This document shows positions 9,184-22,118 of a DNA stretch of 64,000 bases, piece by piece. The first letter of the stretch is position 1, and every line of letters starts with the position of its first letter. Position numbers and translations under genes: made by a program. Source of the stretch: Cryoendolithus antarcticus. Lineage: Eukaryota; Ascomycota; Dothideomycetes; Cladosporiales; Cladosporiaceae. Below the pieces are notes generated by a model that was given only the letters and a program-made list of their open reading frames with translations, did no database searches and had not been told where the DNA came from. The stretch covers positions 1 through 64,000 of the forward strand of contig NAJO01000061.1 of the NCBI GenBank assembly GCA_002077065.1, given 5' to 3'.

Positions 9184-11647
9184 ACGGGATCAGATTGAGA
9201 ATAGCATGGACCGGACGGAAACAAAAACGGTATAGAAGGGGTGAAACGGCTGTGACATGAAAAGCTGGTGGGACGGCAGAACAGATCTTTACCTGTATAT
9301 ACTGTACAACACTTCGACCTCTCGAGACCTTTTTTATCGGCGTCTCCAGAACATTCGAAGACTGACCGTGCTACTATCGATAACGTCGCAGCAATAACAT
9401 ACTATTGTCGATTGTATCAGAGAATGGCCTCTAGGCAGCGTCACCCTTCTGCAAGTCTGAGGGCAGGGTACTCTCCACATCAGAATCTCATTGCTGAAGC
9501 GTTTAACAACCGCGTCGCAGCTGCTTTAATCTCGCGAGGTACGGTGGAGAGCTCTAGGCGTCCAGATCGGGTCACGAATAACAAACACGTTCATTATAGA
9601 CTACTGCTTTACAAAATTACGGCGCTAGGATCTTAACCGTGATACCGATTCCTCTCCTCGATGAACGTAATTCCTTTCCTACCGGATGCTTTGAGAAGCC
9701 TCTGGTTTTTGCCACTCGCAACAATCTTGTCCTGTTCAGTTTACTTGGTCGATGAGGGAGCGCTTCGCACGACACAGCCTCAGCGAAGTGATTCAGAGTT
9801 CTCAGATCTGCTTCTTCATATGATCAGCGGTTGCGGTGCGCACAAAAGACGCTTCAGCAACGTCTTCCAACCATGGAGAGATCCCTTGGATTCGGGAATC
9901 GAACTGCTCCAAGCAAGCTCGCTCTTTGAAAGGTTCGAACGCTCTTAAGCTACTATGAGAGAGCACGCGCCCGTCACTACCTCTGAATCGAATTTCGAAT
10001 TCCCTCAACCAGCAGCTCAGCGCGCTACTGTAATGGTCAGGCATTTCAAAGCATGACCAGCAAGTTGTCTCGCTGGAGAAGCTGATGGAGACGTATCTCA
10101 CCTCCGCCGACTCCAAAATCCGAAGCTGCCTCATGCTGCGATTGAGAATACCGCGATGCTCCGAGGATGATCTACGGGAGCTGTCTTGGACATTTCATTC
10201 TCTATGGCAGTGTAGTAAGTATTCGCTGCTCTGGAGCAATCGATAGAACCACAACAGATCTCCAGGAGTATGGAAGAGCGGCAACACTAGATAAATACAT
10301 GCAAAACTTCGGGGCCAGGTCAAAAGAGCTGTGTCTATGGCTTGAACGGAGTGGGCGATGCAACAGGTAGTCCATATACGTGGCCATAGAAGACATTGCT
10401 GTGAGAGGCTCGAGACAAACACATTCAGTAGGTATCCGGGATAGCCTCGCTCGGCGTGTCCGACCGAGTCCTGATGTCTCAGTCATATTTCAATCGTGCA
10501 TTCGTCAGGCAGACTTTTTGCATGTTGACATTGGCGTACAGATGTGGCATCGAGCACATCGTGTTTCAGGTTTGGGTTCACGTCGGGCCGCGACTGACGT
10601 GCATTTCATGCCAAGGCGAGTCTTGCCGAGTCGTGGCTGCATGGCAACGACATGGGTGAGGATCTGACTTCGAAGGCCCGCGGACAGCACATGCTTGTCC
10701 GGGTGCTGGATCATTCCAGCAAATTGTTCGTCAAGACGGAGCTTCTTTTGTCAGTGAAAGAAGGCAGCTCGTAGAAGGTAATGATGGTTCCAGGGTCGGA
10801 TCGTGTAGTTGCCGTCGCTATTGGCAAGGTCGGGTCGTTGAGCGCGGTTCGACGTACCGAGACCATGAGTGACTTGGATTCGTATATTTACAGCTCCCTT
10901 CGGACATGGCTTACAACCAAGATATCACTCATGCCTCATCTTGGGGATCGATGAAACGAGATGCAGCATGACCGTTCATGCTTCCCTGAGTGCCATATAT
11001 AACAAGGCGATGCATGTGAAGCCTACTTGTCCGGGAGATTAGCCTCGCTCGCAGTGGCTGGACGGTAGCGTGGGTGGTCGTAGCGCAGCGCAAGCGGTTC
11101 CACTGCACATCCATCTGTAGTCCCTAGGCCCAGCCACCATCTGCTCCACTGCCTTGTTCGCGGTTCATGCTGTGTTCCATACCTTTGCTGCTGCTGCACA
11201 ACCGTCTCGCGGGTGTAGTGAGACTGTTCGCTGCATCAGAGGCGCACGTGCAGGAGCGCTGGATGCACGATTGCCGACCACGGGGAAGACAGAAGGTCAG
11301 CGCTTGATTGCACGATCAACACCACGCATCACTCGCTTCCAGCCGACTCAACAACGATAATACTTGCTACAACACACATCTCCACGTTGGAGACCGGTTG
11401 TCTCTGATTTCACAGAGTCTACACCCATCACACCGCCTGGCAGCGATACGCGATTGCATTGTTGCGGCTATAACCCTGCAGGCTTAGTGGGATATCTTGC
11501 AGCTTGGAAGGGAGAAACACGGCAAAACACGGGCATATTGGAACACGAGAGCAGGCATTGGCGGATACATCAGAGTAAGTTGGTCGTGAGTGACGGCGCG
11601 TGAATCAATCGTGTGGGCGGCGACGGCAGCAGCAGCAGCACAGAGCA
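9184..11647. other. Long intergenic region before the Kin4-like kinase
   Basis: This 2.46-kb region lacks a convincing gene. The best open frame is on the minus strand (ATG 10134 to a TGA near 9802, 110 codons). It contains a possible intron beginning GTGAGA with a CTGAC branch and CATTACAG end, but I recognise no homology. The right end should contain the promoter and leader of the kinase gene, including a short CAG run at about 11626-11640. Confidence 0.45.
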
Positions 11648-14600
11648 ATGTCCTCTGCTGCGGTACAACAGAGCAGTACGACTCAACAGTATCAGCAGCA
11701 TGAGCGATACGCGGCAGACCCCTCAGCGAACCTCCCCTCAACATCACCTCAGTCTCGCAGGAGTGGCAGGCCTAATGATGGTTCTTACGGATCGCCGAAC
11801 TCGGCAGCGATGAGTCCTGTCAGGCAACAGATGTCTCCCTCACATCCTCAGGACGGCATGAGTAATTCAACATATGAGCAGTACTACCCAGAGCAGGCAA
11901 CTCCGCGGGTTCAGACCACCGCCCTCCCTGTGCGGACATCTCAACCGCCAATGCAGTCTTCACCCGCGGCAGCATATGACAGCAGAGGCCAGCCAGCGAG
12001 AAACACATATGATGGCACGGGAGGCTACAGTAGTCAAGATGATCGAGACCGTCGACGCAATCCTCGCTCACCTGAGCAATCACCCGCTGCACAGCCGAGC
12101 AGTGGACGGAGTCAGCGGACAAAGCAGGCACCAGGACAGAGTCGCTCACAGAACGCGATTGGGCAGCCGCCAATGGGCACTGATCTGCCAAGAGATAACA
12201 GCGCCATTATCAACCGTATCGTGGTAGATGATCCAGCTGTTGACATTGCAAGAGAGCGGGCACGTGTCGCAGAAGCTCAGCCGCATGCTCCCGGTAGTGC
12301 AGGTCTCGGTGTGGTTGGCAACGAAGGCGTACCAGATGCCGCGAGAGCCTCAACTGGTCAAAGAAGCAGACAAGAGCACCTCAAGACAGCCTCCACCAGC
12401 CGCAAAGAAGTCAAGTTCGGCGACTACATTCTCGGTCAGACTCTCGGCGAAGGCGAGTTCGGCAAGGTCAAGATGGGCTGGAAGAAAGAAGGCGGTGTGC
12501 AAGTTGCGATCAAGCTGATCCGGAAAGAGAGTCTTCAAGGCAACACCACGCGTCTACCCAAGATCTACCGCGAGATTTCCATCCTCCGCGAACTCCAGCA
12601 CCCGAATATCGTTCGCCTGCACGAGTTCGTCGAGACTGAACGTCACATGGGCATCATTCTGGAGTATGCTTCAGGCGGTGAACTCTTCGACTACATCCTC
12701 AACCACCGCTACCTCAAGGACCCGTCAGCTAGGCGACTGTTCGCGCAGCTTGTGAGTGGTGTCGGCTACCTGCACCGCAAAGGGATTGTGCATCGCGATC
12801 TGAAGCTGGAGAACTTGCTGCTTGATCGGCACAAGAATATTATCATCACGGATTTCGGGTTTGCCAACACATTTGATCCTGCGGATGACTTGAGCGAGGA
12901 GCAGGAGCATCGGATAACGGACAAGGATTTCGTGAAAAGGGAGGGTTTGGACGTGCAGAACAAGGATGGGTACAGAAGAGGAGATTTAATGCAGACGAGT
13001 TGCGGGAGTCCTCGTTATGCTGCGCCGGAGCTCGTGGTCAGTGACGGGCTATATACCGGACGGAAGGTGGACGTGTGGAGCTGTGGTGTGATTTTGGTAA
13101 GATCAAGATTGCATGGAATCTGCTGAGGAGTGACCAAGATATTGACTTTCCTCTAGTACGCCATGCTCGCCGGCTACCTCCCCTTCGACGACGATCCAGC
13201 GAACCCCGAAGGCGACAACATCAATCTCTTGTACAAGTATATCGTATCGACACCCCTCACCTTCCCGGAGTACGTCACACCTCATGCACGAGATTTGCTT
13301 AGGAGGATTCTCGTGCCTGATCCGAGGAAGAGAGCGGACTTGTTCGAGGTCGCGAGACATAGCTGGCTGAGCGAGTTCAGTCATGTTGTAGGCTTCATCG
13401 GCAGCAGTACGAAAAGCGACATGGACATTGCTGCGTCTGCATTGCCGTTGGAGCAGGACAACACACCAATCGGCCGCAGTGCTTCTGTCAGAGAGCCTGC
13501 AACCAGGTCGCCTGCTGTCCGCGCGCCGGCAGCGTCGGGTCAGACACTACCTGCGGCGGATGATGGTGCGGCACGCAAGGGCAGGAGGGATGAGAAGCGC
13601 AACACTGTGCAACTCGAGTACATCGCTCCAAGCGCTGCACACCCACGTGGAGACGCTACTTCGCCGGAGCAGAGCACACCGATTGCAGGTACCGGCAGGA
13701 CGAGGGCCAGAGCAGACAGTCAAGGGCCGATTGAGGTACAGCCAACGAGCGCACGCCAGCCAGTACCACGCAAGGAAGTTGGATCTCAGAGCATGCTTCC
13801 GCCAGCGCGTCCAGCGCGAGATCAAGGGCGAACAGGAATTGAGACTACATCATTCGTACCTGCGGCAATCAACTCCGCATCTCGACCCAATACCCGCGGC
13901 ACACTCGCTTCGCGCGGCAACTCCTATAGCCAGCCCGCGGTTGCGGCGCCGACGAACGAGAACGTCCAAGGCCAATTCTCGCAACCCAAGACAGGCCCGG
14001 GCTACATCATCTCGAGCAACAACATGTCACCAGTGGGCCAGAACCTATCTGGCCGACCGGACAGCTCCAACAACCTTGGGCAGGTGCAGTCGCCAGCTCA
14101 GCATTTGCCACCGCAGAACCAGCGTGGACATAAACGTGGCTCAACATTTGGTAGCATCACAGATCGCGTTCTGGGCCGCACCAACTCCCGTCGCCAATCC
14201 CAGACCGATCCTGAGCAACAGCGTCCAATGCCAGAGAAGCGTGATCGCCGTCACCCGCCTCTGAGCATGAAGAACGCCATGCCCAACACGAACGAAGAAG
14301 CTACCCCCCGTCGCTCCACGGACAGTCGCCGAAGCTCCTTCCAGTTCTTACGTAAGAACTCCAACGCGCCCAGTGAAGCCACTGGCACCGATAGTCGCCG
14401 CAACAGCCGTCGGTTTTCTTTCCTGCCGAACAGCTTCAGCATGAACAGCTTCACTGGCAAAGGCAACAAAGACGCTAACTACGCTGCTGGACCCGACGGC
14501 ATCGATACTCGGACTTCGGCCCGCCCGGCGAGCAAGGGAATAGCATTCGGCCGTGGCGTGAGCAGAAGCCCAAGCCAGTCTACACAATCCACTATCCCGC

Positions 14601-15112
14601 TCTACGCAGACGACTCGCAGCGTCAGCAGGCCGGAAGACGGCCGACGCAAGAGAAGCCGCTCCCTGGTGTGCCTAGTCTGCAGCAAGGTGGAGGCTACAG
14701 CGCTACGCCACCGCCTATCCAGAGGAAGCAGTACAGAGACGACGGCTATGGGTCTAATGTGCTCGATGCTGCGCCTCTGTCGCAACGCCCGCAGGCCTCG
14801 CAACAGCAGCAGATGGGTTCGAACGAGCCGTTGGAGAGGTTCTACACGCCTGAGCAGGACCCTTACCCGACTTCCGGGGCTGGAAGTGGGAGGCAGACCT
14901 ATGGCTCCACCTCTCAGTCGCAGGGCTATGGTGCTGTGCCGCAACAGCCGTACAGTCAGGATGGCGTTGCGGGTAATGGTGCGCAGAACTTGCGCCCAGG
15001 GCAACGGCGCTTCGAGCAGGGGTATGAAAAGGGGAATGAAGGGAGTAGCAGCGGGGCGAGGCGGGTTATGGACTTCTTCCGCAGACGCGGGAAGGAAAGG
15101 GGAGGAGCTTAG
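11648..15112 (+). CDS. Ser/Thr protein kinase, Kin4/Frk1-like
   Basis: Two exons (11648-13096 and 13157-15112) separated by a 60-nt GT-AG intron within the kinase domain encode 1134 residues. The N-terminal 250 residues are rich in Gln, Ser and Pro. The kinase domain covers about 257-555 and has glycine loop LGEGEFGKV, the VAIK lysine, catalytic HRDLKLEN near 382, DFG near 402, and [11 protein letters not shown] in the activation segment. A roughly 580-residue disordered C-terminal region ends in a basic amphipathic segment ([16 protein letters not shown]) that could tether it to membrane or cortex. Budding-yeast Kin4 restrains mitotic exit when the spindle is misplaced, and related fungal kinases act in polarity and stress. 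The open frame begins upstream with a non-ATG codon, so ATG 11648 is preferred. Confidence 0.88.
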
Positions 15113-15932
15113 AGGGCTTCGAGGGGTGGGAAGGGGTCGAAGCTTGTCAGGAAGAGAGGCGGGAGTGTGTGAGTAATCGAAGGGGATGGGAAGCGGAGCA
15201 GTTGTAATGTGTCTTTTGTGCGGACAGGCGAGAAGGGTGTGGATATGCGCTTTGTGCAGAGCAGGGCATTGTGCTCCGCGTGCTGCGCGAAACAGCACTC
15301 TTCGGCTCGATATGGGAGCACCGGACCGGCAAGAACAATTGGTAAATACCGGATTAGATAGCAGTAGTGTGCACTGTAATGTGCTGGACATGGCATGATT
15401 GATCGTCGTTCTCACTTATATCCCAATCATATGATGTTTAGAATGCGTGGTCAAGAGTGGATACGTAGCCATGCAGTCGGCATCCAGTTGCCGCGTGACC
15501 ATAGGGCTGAGAAAGGCTAATCTGCATCCTTGTCCTGTTTTAGATCAGCGCGGCGAGGCAGGGTCCGGGATCCGTCTCGTGTTGATGAATTGAGATGGGC
15601 TGCACTGCTTTTGTCAGCGACTGCATGTTCTTGCTGTCTTCTCGTACCATGAGGGCTAGGAAGACTTCGACTAGGTCTAGGCCTACAGCAGCATCGCTTT
15701 GTTGACTTGGCATCGCGAGATACTGAAGAAGAGGTGGACGCAGGGACTGAGAGCTGTGGCGAGATCTTCTTGGCTGCATTCGAAGGCGCATTCACCTAAA
15801 CGGTACACATCGTCTGGATCACTGGTGCTGGAGGGGTGCGGAGCTGCTGGCAGCGACGGTCACTGGCGGCGACGAAAATCATATCCAGGGCTATACCCGG
15901 ACACTTTGGGTGCCACACCAAGCGTTGTCAAC
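15113..15932. other. Intergenic, kinase 3' end to copper ATPase promoter
   Basis: These 820 bases hold the 3' end of the kinase gene and the promoter of the ATPase. A minus-strand frame of 92 codons (15517-15795) and an open stretch in the ATPase frame upstream of its ATG are both weak. No separate gene is called. Confidence 0.5.
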
Positions 15933-18900
15933 ATGGCGCCGGCGCATATGACCACGACGACGCTGCGCGTGGAGGGCATGACATGCGGCTCTTGCACCTC
16001 TTCTGTCGAGAGCGCGTTTACTTCTACACCAGGAGTGGGCTCGGTCACGGTTAGTCTTGCGCTGGAACGCGCCGTGGTGGTACATGATGCCTCACTCATC
16101 AGCGCGGAGGCCATAGCAGAGACTATTGAAGACCGAGGCTTCGATGCGGAGGTGTTGAGTAGCGATGGTCCGGTGGCAGCTACTGTGGATGAAGCAGGGG
16201 AGGAAGAGGAGCTACTGGGCGCAGAAAAGTTTCAAGCAACGACAATAAGAGTTGGAGGCATGACGTGCGGTGCGTGCACGTCTGCTGTTGAAGGCGCTTT
16301 TGCAGGAGTGGCCGGCGTTAAGGGCTTCAGCATCTCGCTACTGTCGGAAAGGGCAGTCGTGGAGCACGATGCAATGATACTATCTGTGGAGAACGTGGTG
16401 GAGATGATCGAGGACGTGGGATTTCATGCGGAGCTTGTGGAGACGAAGAGCGTGGACGCTGTTGTACAGGGTACCACAGCGCGGCGGAGAGGAGGCGAGG
16501 ATGCTGTGGGGCTGAGAACTACGACTGTGGCAATCGAGGGCATGACTTGTGGTGCTTGCACTTCTGCTGTTGAGGGAGGCTTCAAGGAGCTGGAAGGTGT
16601 TGTACAATTCAACATTAGTCTGCTCGCTGAGCGGGCGGTGATTGTACACGACCCAGCGAAGCTCTCCGCCGAGCAGATTGTCGAAGCAATCGAAGATCGC
16701 GGGTTCGATGCAACGGTCCTCTCAAGTCTGGACTCTGACGCTCAAACCTCCTCCACGGACTCCACGATCCAACTCAAGATCTACGGTCTCCCTAGTCCTG
16801 AGTCCGCAGGTGAGCTCCAGGCGCTGCTCTCGAACACACCTGGCATCACGTCCGCGAGTATCAACTTCCTCACTACCCGCGCAACTTTGACCCACACACC
16901 CACGCGCATAGGTCTGCGCGCCATTGTCGAGATCGTCGACAAGACTGGCTACAACGCCCTTGTTGCTGACACGTCCGACACAAACGCTCAACTCGAATCG
17001 CTCGCGAAGACGAAGGAGATACAGTCCTGGTCGAGAGCTTTTCGGACAAGTCTGGCGTTCGCGATACCAGTGTTTCTCATTAGCATGTTCCTCCCCATGT
17101 TTGTGCCCTTCCTCGATATCGGAAGTGTTAAGATCCCGATCATCCCTGGGCTCTGGCTCGGCGATGTGCTTTGTCTGCTTCTCACGATCCCAGTACAATT
17201 TGGCATCGGAAAGCGATTCTACGTCTCGGCATTCAAGTCTCTACGACACAAGTCTCCGACGATGGACGTTCTGGTCGTACTTGGAACGAGCGCTGCCTTC
17301 TTCTTCAGCTGCGCAGCGATGCTGGTAAGTATTCTCACGGCGCAGCATACTCGCCCAGCGACAACGTTCGACACAAGCACCATGTTGATCACGTTCATAC
17401 TGTTGGGCCGCTTTCTGGAGAATCGCGCAAAGGGCCAGACTAGCAAAGCCTTGTCCAGGCTGATGAGCCTGGCGCCGAGCACGGCTGTGATCTACAGTGA
17501 TCCTATCGCTGCTGCGAAAGTGGCGGAGAGCTGGGACACACAATCAGAGAAAAGTGAGAAGGGCGCACCGAGTCTAGCCGCTGGTATCGAGGAGAAGACC
17601 GTACCCACCGAGCTGATTGAGGTGGGTGATATCGTCATCCTCAAGCCCGGCGACAAGATCCCAGCAGACGGCACCGTAACGCGAGGTGAGAGCTACATGG
17701 ACGAGAGTATGGTCACTGGTGAGGCTATGCCTGTGCAAAAGAAGGCTGGATCGAATCTCATGGCTGGCACTGTGAACGGCACTGGACGCATCGATTTCAA
17801 GGTCACGCGAGCTGGGCGGGACACGCAGCTCAGTCAGATTGTACGGCTGGTGCAAGAAGCGCAGACAAGCCGAGCGCCGATCCAGCGCATGGCTGATATT
17901 GTTGCTGGATACTTTGTGCCCATCATCATCACGCTTGGACTTGTCACATTTGTGGGGTGGATGGCGCTGAGCCACTTGCTACCAAATCCGCCGGCGATCT
18001 TCCTTAAGGAGGCTAGTGGTGGGCGAGTGATGGTATGCGTCAAACTTTGCATTGCCGTCATTGTCTTTGCCTGCCCATGCGCGCTCGGGTTGGCCACGCC
18101 GACGGCTGTCATGGTCGGTACGGGTGTCGGCGCCGAGAAAGGCATCTTAGTCAAGGGCGGCGCGGCGTTGGAGACTGCAACGAAGATTACGCATGTGGTG
18201 CTTGATAAGACTGGGACGTTGACAATGGGTAAGATGAGTGTTTCGAATGCTGAGATCAAGGACAGCTGGAACGCTAGCGCCGAGCAAAGGAGACTGTGGT
18301 GGACAATTATCGGGCTTGCCGAGATGAACAGCGAGCATCCTATTGCACGGGCTATACTGGCTGCTGCGAAGACGCATCTTGGGCTGGGTCCAGATGGCAC
18401 TCTCGAGGGCAGTACCGGCGACTTCAATGGCACCGTCGGCAAAGGCATCTCCGCCACTGTGGAGCCAGCATCCACGTCTGGACAACAACGATACCAAGTC
18501 CACATCGGTAACGCCGCCTACCTGCAGTCACACGGCATCACGTTGCCCACCTCATCAGAGGACGAATACACCGACTCCAACACCACGCAAAACCAAACGA
18601 CCTCAGCCTCCAAATCCACTCAGAACGCTGGCATAACCCTGATTCACACCGCCATTAACTCAGCTTACACTGGCAACCTCTCCCTTTCTGACACCTTGAA
18701 GCCCTCCGCGGCAGCCTGCATAGCAGCCCTGACCCGCATGGGCATTGCCACCTCCCTCGTAACCGGCGACCAAGCTGCCACAGCCCACCACGTCGCCTCC
18801 CTTATCGGCATCCCCGCCCAGAACGTTCACGCTGGCGTCCTCCCAAGTGGCAAACAAGCCATCATCGAAGACCTGCAACGACAAGGCGAGATCGTGGCCA

Positions 18901-19415
18901 TGGTCGGCGACGGCATCAATGACTCTCCCGCCCTCGCCACAGCCAACATCGGTATCTCCCTCGCTTCAGGCACGGACGTGGCCATGGAAGCGGCGGATAT
19001 CGTGCTGATGCGGCCGACGCAACTCCTCGATATCCCCGCTTCGCTGCACTTGAGTCGCACGATATTTCGGCGGATAAAGCTCAACTTGCTGTTGAGTTGT
19101 GTCTACAATGCCGTGGGCCTACCTGTGGCCATGGGTTTTCTGCTGCCTTGGGGGATTACGCTGCCGCCTATTGCAGCGGGAGCGGCAATGGCTTGTAGTA
19201 GTGTGACGGTTGTGGGGAGTAGTCTGTTGTTGAGATTTTGGAGACGGCCGGGGTGGATGGTTGAGGGTGAGGAGGAGCTGGGGGCAGGGAAGGAGGGCAA
19301 AGGGGGCTGGAGTAGGATTGGTGAGGTGAGAAACAAAGTGCTGGGAAGGGGCAGGAGGAGGGATGAGGTGGAGAGGGGCGCGTACGTGCCGCTTGAGGAG
19401 TTCGAGAGGGTGTGA
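15933..19415 (+). CDS. CCC2: Copper-transporting P1B-type ATPase (Ccc2/ATP7 family)
   Basis: Single exon, 1160 residues from ATG 15933, where the protein MAPAHMTTTTLRVEG leads directly into the first metal-binding domain. Three heavy-metal-associated domains carry GMTCGSC (about residue 15), GMTCGAC (109) and GMTCGAC (203). A fourth HMA-like fold (about 260-330) has lost its cysteines. The ATPase core shows the phosphatase loop around GESYMDESMVTGEA, the CPC copper-binding helix FACPCALGLATPT (about 712), the phosphorylated Asp in DKTGTLT (about 758), SEHPIARAI in the nucleotide-binding domain and MVGDGINDSPAL (about 992). It should pump Cu(I) into the secretory pathway to load multicopper oxidases such as ferroxidases and laccases. 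Architecture is complete for the family. Confidence 0.95.
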   Translation: MAPAHMTTTTLRVEGMTCGSCTSSVESAFTSTPGVGSVTVSLALERAVVVHDASLISAEAIAETIEDRGFDAEVLSSDGPVAATVDEAGEEEELLGAEKFQATTIRVGGMTCGACTSAVEGAFAGVAGVKGFSISLLSERAVVEHDAMILSVENVVEMIEDVGFHAELVETKSVDAVVQGTTARRRGGEDAVGLRTTTVAIEGMTCGACTSAVEGGFKELEGVVQFNISLLAERAVIVHDPAKLSAEQIVEAIEDRGFDATVLSSLDSDAQTSSTDSTIQLKIYGLPSPESAGELQALLSNTPGITSASINFLTTRATLTHTPTRIGLRAIVEIVDKTGYNALVADTSDTNAQLESLAKTKEIQSWSRAFRTSLAFAIPVFLISMFLPMFVPFLDIGSVKIPIIPGLWLGDVLCLLLTIPVQFGIGKRFYVSAFKSLRHKSPTMDVLVVLGTSAAFFFSCAAMLVSILTAQHTRPATTFDTSTMLITFILLGRFLENRAKGQTSKALSRLMSLAPSTAVIYSDPIAAAKVAESWDTQSEKSEKGAPSLAAGIEEKTVPTELIEVGDIVILKPGDKIPADGTVTRGESYMDESMVTGEAMPVQKKAGSNLMAGTVNGTGRIDFKVTRAGRDTQLSQIVRLVQEAQTSRAPIQRMADIVAGYFVPIIITLGLVTFVGWMALSHLLPNPPAIFLKEASGGRVMVCVKLCIAVIVFACPCALGLATPTAVMVGTGVGAEKGILVKGGAALETATKITHVVLDKTGTLTMGKMSVSNAEIKDSWNASAEQRRLWWTIIGLAEMNSEHPIARAILAAAKTHLGLGPDGTLEGSTGDFNGTVGKGISATVEPASTSGQQRYQVHIGNAAYLQSHGITLPTSSEDEYTDSNTTQNQTTSASKSTQNAGITLIHTAINSAYTGNLSLSDTLKPSAAACIAALTRMGIATSLVTGDQAATAHHVASLIGIPAQNVHAGVLPSGKQAIIEDLQRQGEIVAMVGDGINDSPALATANIGISLASGTDVAMEAADIVLMRPTQLLDIPASLHLSRTIFRRIKLNLLLSCVYNAVGLPVAMGFLLPWGITLPPIAAGAAMACSSVTVVGSSLLLRFWRRPGWMVEGEEELGAGKEGKGGWSRIGEVRNKVLGRGRRRDEVERGAYVPLEEFERV

Positions 19416-20175
19416 GAGCTCTGATACTTGTTGCTTATCTCTAGCGCTGGCGTCCGGCGATCACTTGTAGTCAGGGAAGACTCGATAACGTCTTCGTCTT
19501 CATGCTTAGCGACACTCCTCCTGTGCTACTTCCAGGTCTCCCTCTCGCCGGTGAGGCTGCCGAGTGGCGTGATGTGATGGACACTGCATAGCAGACGCCT
19601 CACGTCGCCAGAGCTTCGCTATCATTGGCCGAAGCTTGTCATGAAGAAGCCTTGTGGTCCGTGACCCGTGGTACCAGACCTCCCCCAAGAACTCCACATG
19701 AAGAACTTCACATATGGACAGCGACTGGCTGCTCGCAATATACTGCAACAAGTCGCAGAGTGCTTGTGTCGAACGCGATACTGATTTTGCGCGCTGGACT
19801 CCTACTGGACTCTCCAGCCATATGGGCGGCGGCATCAAACCCACGATCACGCCGCACTCTGGTAAGGAGATGTGACTGGCGCCACCGCAGCTGCAGCGCC
19901 CTGGTTGATGGCGGAACCCATACCACATGTGGCTGGATCAGGAGATCATGAGGCTCATGAGTTGGGGTATATATGGCCTGTGCTTCATGCATCTCTCGTT
20001 TCAATCTACAGAAGAGCCGTGCGGCCGAGTCGCGCCGTCCTTTCTCCTCGTCTCCTTTCCCTTCTCGTTGCTCACTCCGAGAACCCAGCAAGGAGACTTA
20101 TAGCGCTGCAAAAGTCACAAAAAAACTCCACGAACAATCGGGCGTCTTGCTGTTGGAGCTCGAAACATCAGCAGC
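19416..20175. other. Intergenic spacer
   Basis: These 760 bases have overlapping short open frames on both strands but no ATG-initiated frame with recognisable similarity. Likely the 3' end of the ATPase gene plus the promoter of the membrane-protein gene. Confidence 0.5.
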
Positions 20176-21557
20176 ATGGCTGCGGACGAAAATCAGCAGA
20201 TTCTTAATGACATTCAGCGCATCGATAATGACATTCAAGCGCTGCAAATGCGAGCCACACAGCTTCTACAAGCTCTCGTCCAAGTCGCACAGGCAGCCAA
20301 TGTGCAGATAGCACCCCCGCCGCCTCCTCCGCCTCCTCCGCCCCCTCCCCTGCTTCACCATAAGCCTTTCTACATTGTCGCGGGACTTCTTGCCATATTC
20401 AATGTCGCTGTTTGGGCTGCTACTGCCTTTATCGTGGCTCGCCTCGATGACATCAAAGTCTGGATCGCGTATGTCATTGCTGCTGTTGTCTTCGCTCCAG
20501 CTGTACTAATCCTCATGACATACGTCGCATTGGCAAAGCGGAGACCAGGAACACTGCGCTGTAAGTTTGTCGTTGACAGCTCCCTCTGGCCATCACTGAC
20601 TCCCTCTTAGACTGGGCCACCAAAGGTTTTCCTGCAGTGTCAATCATCGGCGTGGAACTTCTTGCCATCGTTGCCATCGCTGTGTACCTTCCCACTGATG
20701 CGATGGTCAAGTTCCACGAGCTTGAGTGGAATATCACTGGCGACTTGGTTCCGTCGGCGCAAGTACCAGGATTCGCGCTGTTCGGCAACTATACCGACTC
20801 AGTCTCAGCAAATTTCACCATGGACTGGGCCGAGTGTACCTTTCCCGCTTACAGCACGGACCCCATTGCAAACTGTAGTAGCAATCTTGCTATTGTGCCT
20901 GGCGGGTGGCCTGCAAGCCCTTACGGTAATATCACATATTACAGCTTCAACAATACGGACAAGAAGAATTTCACCACGGATGTGTCGGATGTGCTACACG
21001 TCGGTCAACAGCTTGATCTCAAGACCCATGTGGTCTGGAACTCGGGCAGCATCAAGTATTGGTATAACACCACAGCGCCACAGAATCCGTCTTTGTACTC
21101 GATGATCTTTGATCCAAGACTCACGAGTGATCAACTGCAGGATGCTATCTCGTGTGGCCTGCTTGGGTGGACCGAACAGCCTGCACTGGGATCGACCACC
21201 TACACAATTGACGAGACCATCAACACCATTGACACGCTCAGCAAGATCACGTCGCAAATGACCAATTTGCCATGCCGCAAGAAGGCAGAAGTTTTATATG
21301 GACTGGACGGCGGATACAGAACGTATCGCTATCATGTCACATCGTCTGGTACGTCCAGCGGAAGCGTGTGTGACGTTAACGGTACGACGCCGATGGTGGA
21401 GTCATGCACCACACAGGTCCTCATCAGAGCTGGAAGGCTTTATACAACTACGATGACCAGTCAGCATGGGACGGACTGGCAGGAAATCTTGATTGACATT
21501 GGCGGCATTCTTGGTGCGCTCTCTTTCGTCGGATGGTTCTTCACTATATTCCAGTAG
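20176..21557 (+). CDS. Uncharacterised multi-pass membrane glycoprotein
   Basis: Two exons (20176-20560, 20611-21557) joined across a 50-nt GT-AG intron give 443 residues. The N terminus is a short helical, Gln-rich segment, possibly a coiled coil, followed by a run of twelve prolines. Three hydrophobic helices follow at about 65-90, 96-119 and 138-155. Next is a large, presumably extracytoplasmic domain of about 260 residues with several N-x-S/T sites (for example NITG, NYTD, NFTM, NCSS, NNTD, NTTA, NGTT) and several cysteines. A fourth hydrophobic helix lies at the extreme C terminus (GGILGALSFVGWFFTIF). I do not recognise the family. The layout suggests a surface or endomembrane protein with a lumenal or extracellular domain. 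Confidence 0.75.
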
Positions 21558-22118
21558 CTTAACGGAACCCGCATTGCAGGTAATCACGGCCGACAACCCG
21601 CTTCGACCATGACCAGGTAGCCTGTTAAAATATATCTCGTGTCTCAAGTATGAGATGCTGATTCGAGCGATATCGTTACTGGATACTGTAATTCACCCCT
21701 GACCACCTGTAGCGACTTCCAGATCATAATGCTGCTGACTGATCAGAGCCTTGCCATCGACGGATATCATGTATGAGTAGACCGCGCCTCCTTTGCCCGA
21801 GGCAGAGGCGATGAATCAGTTTAACCCTCACAAATGATTGCGCAACAAAGTTAACATCTCCTCATTTTAGGGAGCTACTGTGATGTGCAGAGTGTGGTCA
21901 TCAGACCACAGCTGATGATCATCGTGACTCGACTGGAATCAGTACGATGCCCTTCCTCGACAGGTTCCGAGGAATAGCAGAATCTCACACTGCGGTGGGC
22001 AAGCCACTCGGGACCTTCAGGATTGATTTGGATGCGCTCCCGTCACCACGCCCGAATTTCTTGACCCCAACAGCCTCCCAGGAATCTCTTCTGCTTGAGA
22101 TAAACCGAACATCGGCTT
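21558..22118. other. Intergenic spacer with possible 5' remnant of the DUF7730-like relic
   Basis: These 560 bases hold the 3' end of the membrane-protein gene. A 60-codon frame starts at ATG 21947 and ends at 22129. It runs into the next feature in a different frame and may be its shifted first part. No other gene is seen. Confidence 0.4.

Noticed and set aside
14348..15415. 355-codon minus-strand open frame
   Set aside because: It is antisense to the C-terminal region of the Kin4-like kinase and begins with basic low-complexity sequence. A GC-rich shadow is the simpler explanation.
16380..18505. Several minus-strand frames over the copper ATPase
   Set aside because: They are shadows of a conserved P-type ATPase coding frame.
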